64,000 bases of DNA from Saxidomus purpurata (lineage: Eukaryota > Mollusca > Bivalvia > Venerida > Veneridae), in assembly GCA_022818135.1 (NCBI GenBank), contig JAFMSR010000001.1, positions 3,996,495 to 4,060,494 on the forward strand, read 5' to 3'. The notes under the pieces were generated by a model, which saw only the letters and a program-made list of their open reading frames with translations, searched no databases and was not told where the DNA came from. Positions 33,501 through 44,300 of the stretch are shown piece after piece. Position 1 is the first letter of the stretch; the number at the start of each line of letters is the position of its first letter. The position numbers and the translations under genes were made by a program.

Positions 33501-34733
33501 ACCATAGCACTGGTGAACCCAGTACTCCAAACCATGAGGCAAACACACTACCACTGTATTTTTAAAAATAGATCCCATATAAACTTCTAAAAAGACTTGC
33601 ATGTGTAAAAAGTTATTTAGCAGTTGACAAATTCCATAAAATTTGCTGAGGCTTACTTGCTGTGTTACTGTTATTTTCTAACTCCATTTCTTCTTCATCA
33701 TCACTGTCTTCCTCTTCTTCTTCCTGACCTTCCTGCAAGAGCATGTAAAATCTCATAGCATCTGTTTGTTGCTATAATTCATCTTTTAAAATAGATGATT
33801 TAAATGAACCATGGGAAATTTCCCCAAAAAGAGGCTTAATTTTTCAAAAGACAATTTAAAAGCTGAGTAGTTCATTTTTACTTTTCTAAAGCAGATAAAT
33901 ATGTAACAGACATATTTTTTCTTTTGTATATGGTGTGGTAAATTGACATATAAAAGTCATTTAAATATTGCCATTTTCTTGCTTTAATGTCAATATCTGA
34001 TTTATGGCAAAAGAAGAGAAAAGTGTTTACAACGAAATATTTCAATGCAGCTTACTTATAAATTTCAATTTGAAAGTGATAAATTTAGAGTGCGCACCTC
34101 TTTATCTTTTGCCTGTCCAAATCTAACATTTTCATCTAACTGGTCAATATGTTTCAGTAAAATGGATGAAAAAGTCAGATCTGATTTATCAACTTTGCCT
34201 TGAATTTCCTTTTGTGTAAGATATTGTCCAACCATCTGCTCATATAGATATGGCTCCCTAAATTTCATTTCTTCCTCACTGAAGTACTCCTCTTGTGATA
34301 TCAATTCTTTCATTGCTTCATATCTACGGTTCTTAATTTTATTCCTTTGAAAGCTCCTGTTTTTATTTTTCATTACTTGCTTTAAATAGAAGTCTACTTC
34401 ATACACATCTCTTGAATCTTGAAAATACTCTAAGTCTTCAACTTCTAAATAGTTCCAAAACCTTGACAAAAAGGTCACTTTGCTTGCATCGAGAATAGTT
34501 TGAACAATTTCAATTTTCTGATCTAGATTCAAGTCCGGCTCACCACGCTGCTGGTGTTTTAAATGAGCATCTGACAGAGCAACCCTTGCTAGCATCTTTG
34601 TTCGTACATATGTCAGTGCATCCGATTTAGAATCAGAAGATTTTAGTGACTGCAATGATTTTGCCTCAGTAACTATTGTTTCTAACTCCTTATTTGAAGT
34701 TTTAATCTCAGATGTTAGAATTGATTCTGCCAT
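27510..34733 (-). CDS. CCDC97: CCDC97, coiled-coil domain-containing protein 97
   Basis: Four exons on the minus strand: 34733-34098, 33732-33657, 29224-29071, 27624-27510; phases agree and give 326 residues, close to the vertebrate length. Conserved blocks: HLKHQQRGEPDLNLDQKIEI (about 58-77), FWNYLEVEDLEYFQD, YEVDFYLKQ, IKNRRYEAMKELI, EEYFSEEEMKFREPYLYEQM, VGQYLT, then an acidic stretch in exon 2 (EEEEEDSDDEEEMELE), an eight-Asp run coded by an (ATC)n microsatellite at the start of exon 3, and the end KFLNGEDRSFDY...EEKYFDDEDPES. The human protein has been linked to the SF3b/U2 snRNP; that role is from the family, not from this sequence. The intron 29225-33656 holds a LINE, a family-A element and a SINE. 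The start ATG lies in exon 1, facing WDR92. Confidence 0.93.
27909..27957. repeat. Short inverted repeat built on TGCAGATCATGATCAGCCTG
   Basis: Two 20-bp arms, TGCAGATCATGATCAGCCTG (27909-27928) and its near-perfect reverse complement (27938-27957), separated by 9 bp. Half copies or degraded copies occur at 1513-1532, 38048-38067 and 60440-60497. Confidence 0.75.
28633..28760. repeat. Fragment resembling a pogo/Tigger-like inverted-repeat element
   Basis: Starts TACAGTAAAACTTTGTTACAA and continues with GAAATCCTTGGG, TTTGCTATATCG and GTTCCTTATAAAC. The wording parallels the intact 184-bp element at 50814-50997. The right terminus was not found. Confidence 0.45.
29578..30948 (-). mobile_element. 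5'-truncated non-LTR retrotransposon (reverse transcriptase part), with target-site duplication
   Basis: Broken frames on the minus strand read, in order: LILLDFSKAFDKVSHEKVLF, then GPLLFLVYINDLPQNI with the RT catalytic motif FADDTAIY, then YSSEVWSPYIQIQIDQIEAV QRRAA and YYKYSFPRTIALWNSLPPDI. This is the C-terminal half of a LINE reverse transcriptase of the Jockey/CR1 type. No endonuclease is present and frames are interrupted, so it is dead. It is flanked by the direct repeat GTTGAAACCTATTTATTTTA at 30949 and at 29518 (a second left copy, with one change, at 29553), consistent with a target-site duplication. Sits in a CCDC97 intron in the gene's own orientation. Confidence 0.85.
31328..32825 (+). 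mobile_element. Non-autonomous element with tandem core, family A (sister subfamily)
   Basis: Begins AACAAGAGCTGTCACATGAC, GCTCGACTATTCGAA (31350-31364) and ends GACGCCGACGCCGAGTGCAG, TTCGAATAGTCGAGC (32806-32820). The 15-bp subterminal blocks are exact reverse complements. The core has six units of 157-163 bp; the phrase CAAAACAGAGTTATGG or its variant recurs at 31849, 32012, 32169, 32332, 32494 and 32654. No coding capacity. Shares end words (AACAAGAGCTGTC, GACGCCGAC) with 11690-12820 and 58416-59236. Confidence 0.85.
33345..33565 (-). mobile_element. tRNA-derived SINE, minus orientation
   Basis: On the minus strand: A-box-like CAGTGGTAGTGTGTTT, B-box-like GGGTTCACCAGTGC, then TGCAAGACAC, a (TC)n run, GATTGATTCTGTC and AAGAACTTGTATTGCA. 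The body matches the SINE at 3762-3980. Confidence 0.7.
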
Positions 34734-35319
34734 AACTTTCTTTGTTAAACTTAAAACTTATACCATTTTATTTGCTGGAAAATTATTACTGATGTAAATT
34801 TCTCTGATCTATTATACGATCTTTTACAATGAGGATGTATTCAATCACATAAATCAAATGAACCATTATAACAGATCAAGCCTTCCACTATCAGACATGC
34901 AACAAGAATACAAAATTTCAAGTGAACCCACTTATCGCGAAAATATATTATATTTCGATTAAATCCTGATAGTTCTTTCAATGATGAGCCTATTATAACA
35001 ACATAAAACTTGTCATATAAAATATCAAAATCCTTAACTAAAGTTTCACGTAAGGTCTAATGACATCATCTGCTGAATACTTAATCAAGAAATAAATTTG
35101 TTTATTTTCTTTCTGCATGGAAGCTGCCATATTTTTCATATATTTTATCCAATGAAATAAAGTGTTACAACAAATTCTGTCCAATCGAATCCGTTGTTCT
35201 TAAAAAATGCAACCGGTGTTTATTTCCGGTTTCAGATGTGTCAAAGCTTGTTGTAGTTAGGGAAGCGATTTTTCTAGAATATTTGACTATTCTTGACTTT
35301 CTAAGAGAAAACATTAACC
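34734..35319. promoter_or_regulatory. Probable bidirectional promoter between CCDC97 and WDR92
   Basis: The two start codons face away from each other 586 bp apart, with no repeat element between them. Two CCAAT boxes lie at 35149-35153 and 35181-35185, and a GGAAGCTGCCATATTT block near 35119 resembles a YY1-type site. The element must hold both transcription starts and 5' UTRs. Promoter activity is inferred from gene layout. Confidence 0.6.
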
Positions 35320-38300
35320 ATGGACAAACCACAAATTATTCTACACGGTCAAAAGTCTCTAAATTATACAATATTTGACGCGAAATGGATCCCATGCAGT
35401 GCGAAATTCGTGGCCTTGGGAAACTATGCCCGAGGGACTGGAGCACTTCAGATATATGAAGTTTCCCATGGCGATTTGAATTTAGTGAAAGAGGTTAGTA
35501 TGAATACCTTACATTCATAATTATGGTACTTGAGTATTTAAAATTGTAGTCCAACTAATTGTATGCTAGTCGAGATATTGTTGTAGTGATTATCTGATTA
35601 TAGGTTAGCCCAACAAATTGTGCGCCAGAGCTTTTTGATATTTACGACGGCCGCCCTCTATGTAATATCAGTTTGTATAATCGGTCGGTCTTGCAGTCGA
35701 AATATTGAGGCTAATTAGGTCACTTCCAACAGCCTTGCTGTTGGGTTAACCCTTTAGCGACGTGGTTGTGGTGTCCGTTTCCCATGCTTGCGGTCAGGGG
35801 TCAATCCCAGCTTGGGACTTGAGACTTTTCTCCTCTTGAGATACTTCATTGTGTTATTTTTGTATCATTTTATGGGCAATATATCTCCTCAGTTATAGCG
35901 AGATTTTGATCCAATAAAAAAATATCTCAGAGTTTGCTAAAGACATCACTTAATTATTTTGACTACCAGCACCATATGCCAACATCTGTGCAGTCGGTTC
36001 AAAAGCTCACATTCATGAGCTAATGCTTAATTGTTGTTACTTGTCAGAGCTACAGATAAGCTGCGTATTTGCGTAAGTACGCAAACAAAATCGGCAAAAA
36101 AGCAATTGAAATAGCAACCCTTGCGTACAGAAAAGCAAAGGAAAATAAGTTTACGCATTTGGTTTTAAAATCGCTGTGTATCGAAAGTAAATAGAAGGAA
36201 ATCGTATTTATAGGAGTGATCGCCGTGACGTCACACGGCAATTTTGATAAGATTGCTGGTGGGCAATAACAGTTGTGTTTACCATGCTTATGTTATGTAT
36301 GGGAAAGGAATTTTTGAATTATTATAACTTTTTTGCTATCTGACGGATTTTTAAAATTCAAAAAGTTATGACATGCTCTTGATACTCATATTTTTACATC
36401 AAAATATCTCTTTTGAAAGAAATACCGTTTTTAATGACACTTTATTTTTCGTAACAGCTTGTTATTGCTATAATCATTTATGAAAACAGTATAAGTTATT
36501 CGCTCGGGAATTTTTCATTTTGAATGTTAACAACAATTGAAAATAATGAATAAAAGGATTATTTTATTAGCTTTCCAGTGATATAAAACATTTTAAAATA
36601 TCTTTAGTTTTAAAAAAGTTACGGTCATTAAAAAAACATCCCTAACGATTCAAAAACACGGACAACCGACTGCTGCCCACTGCATCTATCTCTTATCAGT
36701 AGAAATTATTGCGCAATACCGGGTTTTGTTTGCAAACACGACCACTCCTATTATAGACTGTTCCAGGGAGCACTGCAATTCCACTAAATAGCGAACGTGG
36801 AATCGGCAGGGATAATCGTTTTTGTCCGTTTCGTTTAGTAATCAAGTTGTAAACCAGTCTCGGCAGAGATTTAGTATTTCAGGCTTCATTTTGTAAACAA
36901 GCAAAGCTTAAGTTTGTCCCGATATGCAAGTGAATTTTTAAAAAAGCAATTGCTTTCTGGAAAAAAAAGCAAATGATCAAAATATAATTGGGTAAAACAA
37001 TTTTACTCATTAGAAAATTAAAAATAAGCAATTGGTGAAAAAGTAATGGGGTAAATACCCAATTACACCAAAACCTTATCTGTAGCTCTGACTTGTATCT
37101 TGCCAACATTAAATGAAAAGGTTGATTATTATAATTATTACAATTACTATTATTGGTATTATTATTATTATAATTTCGCCAAGGTCTGTACTAAGGGATC
37201 AGCCCAGATGGAAATTTGAGAGAAATAGTTTATAGTCTAATGACATTAATTAATGAAGTTGCCAAAATTCTCCTTCTTTTTTAAACTGAGGGAAAAATGG
37301 TTAACAATATAAGTGGTATTGATAAAAATTGTGAAAGTTTAATAGGGCTAAGATTTGTACAAAAAGACATAATCTTGGCCACACAACACGAGCATAATCA
37401 CTTAAATTAAACAAAAGTATGTATATATCTAATTTTACAACAAATATTCTTTGCCTAGTTTTTTTATTTAAACTTAATTTCACTGACTCTTGAAGTTGGA
37501 ACTGTGGAAATTTACTTGTCATTTCTTTACAGGCAGAGAAATCGAAAGCATTTAAATGTGGCACTTTTGGAGCATCAAGCCTTCAGCAAAGATTCCTAGC
37601 AACTGGAGACTTTGATGGGAAAATGGCCATTTGGTTTGTGTGTTAACATTTTTTAAACAGATACATGAAAATTATAAAGGTCTACCTGTCATGAGTGAGG
37701 ATGAGTTAATAACATACTTTTATGATCATCGGATATGCCATTGCATACTGCTTACACATGGACAAGAGATGATCTTAATGTCCAGAATTTCAACTTGGAT
37801 ATAACTAAAGAGATGCACAGTTATTCAGTATCATAAAGACTGCATTAAAACTTGAAAAACTTTTATTAAATTTTGTAAATACCAAGTACATGTAGGTTAA
37901 TAACCACCCTTAGTTATAGTGTGAAGTGCTAGACTACATGTAAATAGTGTTGTTAAAAACTTGTCATGTCCAAGTCTTTTATCAAATGTGTAGGATGATG
38001 TTAACAGTTACTTTGCTATGGTTGTATGCCTGTGTGTTTGTATAAAGTGTAGATCATGATCAGCCTGCACATTCATGAAAATGGTCTACACTGCTTCCAA
38101 CTTACTTGGTAAATTTTTGTGAAGCAGTGATACTGTATAAATTATAGGTTTCTGTTCTTAAGGTTTAGATTATGCAGCATTTTTTCACTCACTGTCAGGA
38201 GGTACCAGGTGAACTGAGTAGCTTGGGGAACCTGACAGCCTGTTGCTTTTTAACCCCCATGCATGGCCATAATGTATCATTTTTGAATGTTAACCATTAG

Positions 38301-41300
38301 ATGGATATTTAATACTGTATGAATATATGTACAAAGATGGGTATTTAAGAGTACAGGTTGTAGGTAATTTAGCCATTTCAGTTGTATTTTCTTAATGAAT
38401 ATATTGTGTTTTATGGTAGAGATGTTTAAGAAATGATAATTGCTTTGTATTTCAGGAACCTTGAAGCTCTTGAGGCTCCAGTGTACTCAGTCAAAGGTCA
38501 CAAAGAAATTATCAATTGTATAGATGGTGTTGGTGGGTTGGGCATAGGGGAAGGTGCACCAGAAATTGTCACTGGAAGCAGAGATGGTGAGAATAGATTA
38601 GTTTACTTTTGGTTTGCTTCATTTTGTTTTAACTTTAACAGTCTGTATCTTCTAGGATCTGAGTCAGAATTTTAAATCTGACTTGAAATTGTTGGTGCTT
38701 GGTCTGCTCTTGTTATTTTATGGCTGTAAATTAATTATTACAATCATATTCTCTTGCTCTGTTCATTTGAAGATTAATTATTTGTACCATTACACTTTGA
38801 GGAATAAGAGCCTAGGACTATATAAACCTTATAATACAGTGAAAATGACTCTTTTATTTTGGAGTAAATGTAGTGTGAATTGAACAAGTAAACAAAGTGT
38901 ATGCTTAAATTGTGTTGAATTATGTTCCTGCCAAAAATAAAACTTTGCATGAGCAAAAGATGTTATAAATTTGATTCAATAAAGTGAAATGATTGTATGC
39001 TAAATGCGTGAACCTATTTTTAAAGGTCAAAGTCACAGGGTCCTCCATTAGCTTTTCCTTGATAGCACTACAGGTCACAATTTTCATTTGACTTTAATGA
39101 AACTTACTTCTAAAAAGATGCATGCAACCTGAAGATGATCCTAGTTGTTTTGGGGTTCAGTAAGTCAAGGTCACCGTGATCTCTGATAGCTTTTTTCTTG
39201 ATAACTTTCGAACAGATTTTCCCGAAATTTACTTAGAACAGACCAGTAGAGCGGTAGTGACCCTTATGGGTCGCTTGTTTTGTTTCATATTATAGTCTGA
39301 TTACTTCAGGGATGGTCAAAATATTTTGTGGCTAAACTTTTAATGTCTGACAGGCATTACTGAATGTAAGCAATACAATTTACAAGGTACTTTGTTCACC
39401 AAATAACTTGTGCATGTGTGAGCAATAGAAGGATGTAAATTGAAAAAGAAAGATACATGCTGTTTCCGTTGCTTACATTGAGTCCCATGGTTAACTAGCA
39501 TTTCAGTGTGAACATTGTTTTGATAACATAAAAAGGCTGTGTATAAGGTTAACATTAGACTTAAAGCAAATTTAACTATTGTTTGATATTGTAGGGAGTG
39601 TGAAGGTTTGGGACCCAAGACAGAAGAATGATCCAGTAGCCACAATGGAACCAGGTGATGGTGAAACTAATAGGGATTGTTGGACTGTAGCTTTTGGTGA
39701 GATTTTATCTGTTTGAAGCATTTATTTAGCTTCACAGGCAATTAACATTTATCTAGCTCCACAGCCAATTGACATTTATCTAGCTTCACAGGCAATTAAC
39801 ATTTATCTAGCTCCACAGCCAATTGACATTTATCTAGAATGTGTATTAGTAAATATGTTTAGCTGCATACATTTTTATTTGTTTGTTATTTTTGTTTGGT
39901 TATCAGGAATTAATGCACTGTGAAAATGTGTACCCTTTACATACCATGATCAGCAAAGTCTATGCTTTGTTCACCATTGACAGGTAAATTAAGGGCAAAC
40001 ATGACACTATCTAACTACTATATAAAGGGAATTAGCGTAAAAAATAAATTTGTCACATTCCTATATGTTTATAATGTTTGACTTGTTCTAATTTTGATAA
40101 AATGTAAATATTAACCATGCTTGTAAAAGAAATAGAATCACCAATGGAACATACAGTTTCTGACAGTTTTGTTACAATGATGATTTTACATGATACATGA
40201 TTTACATATATACATGTGTTACAGGCAATGCTTATACGCAGCACGAGAGATGTGTATGCGCTGGCTATGACAATGGCGACATTAAACTTTTTGATCTGAA
40301 AACGATGTCACTTAGATGGGAAACCAACGTGAAGAATGGGGTAAGCATCTGCTCAATATTCATTTGTTCTCTTGACATCGAAGTACGACACTTTCATTAA
40401 AACCGACATATTATAAATTTGATAGTGATTGCATTAATGGGTATTTACTTGGTAGACTTTGGTTTAAAATTTGTTACAATCTGTTGTTAAGATGGACCTT
40501 CTCTAAATTAAAACATGTTTACAATAGCTCTTGGCATCAGCTATGTATCCCATTACCATGTTGTTCTATTTAATTCTCACAGAATATATGAAATGTTCAG
40601 GTTACATGCACAGTATGTTAGTCATAAATAAAGTTTAAAAAATCTTGTTGACTGCTTTGTAGATTGTAAACAGACAGTTAAACTCAGTAATTTGATATTT
40701 AACAGTAATTTTAGGCAGTTTTGATTCACAAAATTACACACTGTTTAACTGAAACTGAAACTGTTTTATTTGCTTAAACGCCTATTTCTACATAAAATAC
40801 ATATTCAATGGCGTTGTACACTATTATATCAAAACATTAAAATTATTAAATAAATGTAGTTTAAGAATGATAAAACAATAAATTCTAAATCTAAAGCATA
40901 TTATCAAAAGTTAAATAAAAGACATAATAATGTTACTTTTGATAATAAAGAGATTGTAAAATCAAATATTTATCACAGAATTAATGCACTGAATAACTTG
41001 TCTCTCAGTTCACTGTTTCTACACTCTACTGACTTTGACTAGAAAAGATTGAAATAGTCTGTGAAGAAATGAGTCTTCAAGTGTTTCTTGAAACTATCAA
41101 CTGATGAGCTTGTCTGATATTTAATGGAAGATCATTCTAGAGTTTCGGGCCGATCGTACTAAAACTTTTTGTCGCTGAATGTTTTACACTTATTAAAAGG
41201 CACTTCATAACTATCAACTGAAGATGAGGATGATCTCAGAGAACGTTTTGAACTTTAGGTGTAAGCAGTTCAGTCAAATACGGTGGTGCATTTCCAACGT

Positions 41301-44300
41301 GACAGTTGTACATGTATACAAGAATCTTGAATTGTATTCTGGCCTTGATGGGCAGCCAGTGTAGATCGTATAGTGCCTGCTTAGAACTGTCTCTTTTCCT
41401 ACGATTTACCCCCCATACTAATTTGGCACACATGTTTTGAATTCGCTGTAGTTTTGCAATATCACAGTTTGAAATACCATACAAAATCACATTGCAATAG
41501 TCTAAGTGAGAAATCACGAGTGAGAGTACTAGAGTTTCTGTTGCATCTTGTGTGAGGAATTTGCGGATATTCTTTATGCAAAAAGCTCAACATAGCTGTT
41601 CGACACTTGATCTTTATGTGATGTTTGAAAGTCAAATTTTCATCCAAATATGCCCCTAAATATCTGATTGTATTTTGTCGTTTGATCTTATCACCACAAA
41701 TGTTAATTTATTTTTAGACAGTTTACTCAACTGAGGAGCACTTCTGAAAGTTATGTGTTCAGTTTTTGAAGAATTCATTTTTAATTTATTACTGTTCATC
41801 CAATCATTTGCTTGTGATGCGAACTCTTCTAGCTCCACAATGGATTCGGCCTCGAGAACGGGTGTAGGTTTGAAACGTTTGCCGGCAGTATGATCGTCGC
41901 CCCCCCCCGCCCCCCACCCCACGGAGATGGTAGGCGGAACAATGTCAAATATGGTCCCTGCATAAGCGAGGTAGAGCCACGGCCCTAAACAGCTTCCTTG
42001 GGGGACACTGCACGTGAGATCGCGTGCTGGCGACATTATATTGTTCACACTTACGTGACAACTCCTTGGTCGCAGGTACGAGTCTAACCAGTCGAGTGCT
42101 ACTCCGCAGATACCATACTGCGATTGAGAACGTCGAGAAGAATGTCATGATCGACGGTATCAAAGCTGCGCTTAAATCCAACGCTATTAATCCAGTTACT
42201 TTTTGATTTTCCATGGCAGCAAGAATGTCATTAACAAGACGAGTACGCTTGATTCGCACGAATGATGTTGTCGGTACGCTGATTGGTTCTTTGGAAGGAG
42301 ATTGTGTTCTTTGCTGTTTGTTAGGTAGAATAATGCTGCCTTTTTCGATTAATTTCGACAGAAATGGTAGGTTGCTTACTGGTCTGTAGTTAGAAAATAT
42401 GAGTTCGAGTCCAAGTTTTTTCAACAGAGGTCTAACTATTGCCTGTTTCCAATTTGGTGGAAAGACACCTTGTGACAACGAAAGATTAACTAATATCGTA
42501 ATGATGGGAAGCAGTTCAGTCACAAATGACTTCAAAACTTTCGCCGGCAAAACGTCAATTTCCCAAGATTTCGTTTGCTGGAATTAATCATTTTTTCACA
42601 TCATTTTCACTTAAGGTTCCAAATTCCTCGAATTTTGGTACATCTTTCGACAATGGTTCGTAGTTCTTATGATGTTTAAGATTGTCTTGTTTTTCTCAAT
42701 TTTGCTCATGAAGAAATCGGCGATTTATCAGCTAAACTGTTTTCATTGTCAACGGTCGGCTTGGATTTCTGGACTTGCCCGGTGAGATCCGTCATGAAGT
42801 TGTAGAGTTTCTTGGAATCTCCCTTGAATTCGAGCACTTTCTGACTAAGTTTGCGTTCCTTTTCAACATTAAGTTCATAATTGTATTTATTCAATGCATT
42901 TTTGAAGATTTCATAGTCATTTGGATTTTTGTGTTTTCTCCACGTGTGCTCAGATTTGCGTAGAATACTCTTTAAGTGTTTTATACTCTCAGTAAACCAT
43001 GGCTTCGAATTTTCTACAAATAACTGTTTTTTCGATTTCAGGTGCATGTTTATCAACGATAATTTTCATTTCGGATTCAAAAAGTTCCACATATTGAATA
43101 ACTGATTCACTTTCAATTTTTATATTGGTAATATCACTGGCGAATTCTGAGCGAACAATATCTTTAAAGTTTCTGTATGTGATGGATTTGCTGATAATGT
43201 TCTCTTTTTTCACTTTTGTGATGACTTTCACTACACGATGGTCTGAAAAAAATGGACCAGGTTCACATGAGACTAGTTCAACACCATTTGCGACCTCTGT
43301 GATCACAAGATCGAGACTTTGACCGAACACTTGCGTGGGAAAATGTACTGTTGTTCTAATCCCATAGCACACAAACAGTTATTAAATTCTGAAATAGCAC
43401 TGGTGTCGCCGTGTATATGAAGATTGAAATCTCCCATTGCCAAGAGGTTTCGATATTTTGAAACAATGTCTTCCATAAATTCAAAGAAGTCTTTCACAAA
43501 TTGCAGAGGGGTAGCCAATGATGGGGGTCTATAAATTCCTACACAATTGATGGTAATGTTTTTGAATACCAATTGCCATACTCCGTACTCGAAAGTCTGG
43601 GTCGCGCCGGATTCCTTTTTTCCGCATATTGACGGTACTTTTACAAGTCAAAGCAATACCGCCGCCAACACGATTTTTACGATTTGCAACACTAAGTTTA
43701 TAACCATTTTGGTTTTAAATCTGATGTTTGAAATGAGATTGTTTGTCATCTGAATACCACGTTTCCGTCAAAAGTGCAAAATCAATGTTTTCATCACGAA
43801 GCAATTGTCCGACTAGTACATCTTTGTTGACTACTGAATGGCAATTTAATGTTAAACATGTCACATTTTCTCTGAAATTACTTAGGTATTTTGTCTTTTT
43901 GGGTATACTAGGTTTGAGATATTTACACCAAGTTGTTTCTTTTGTGGTTTATTAATTTTGGATGTTTTGTTTCCAGATCTGTAACTTCTAAAGTTCAAAA
44001 TACCCAGACCTTTTAATCTTGCCAATAATTGCTGATCAGGTAAAATCCATTGTCTGGGTATTGATCTATATTTCATAGATCCTTGCACTGTATGTTTTGA
44101 TTTGCCCTTAGGATAATCCATTGTGTACACTGAGAAGGTGTTCACCAAATTATGATAAAATCCTTTGTTAAAATCCAATTGTTTTAGACACAAATACTCC
44201 ACAAATGCAATTAGTAATTCAAAAACGAATGCCAGATTCATAATGCTCACATATTCATTTAATTCCAGAACAAAAATGAAGTCAATGCATAGTCTAGAAA

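Noticed and set aside
35755..35830. Another tRNA-like head (TAGCGACGTGGTTGTGGTGT, then GGTCAGGGGTCAATCCCAGC)
   Set aside because: Only the box-B-like part is convincing and no second copy of the body was found, so it is not listed as a SINE.
41895..41930. C-rich tract (C9-G-C6) as a G-quadruplex regulatory site
   Set aside because: It lies inside the dead LINE and looks like a local homopolymer expansion that breaks the RT frame.
43743..43955. Plus-strand frames inside 41200-44300
   Set aside because: Antisense shadows of the decayed LINE, which is coded on the minus strand.
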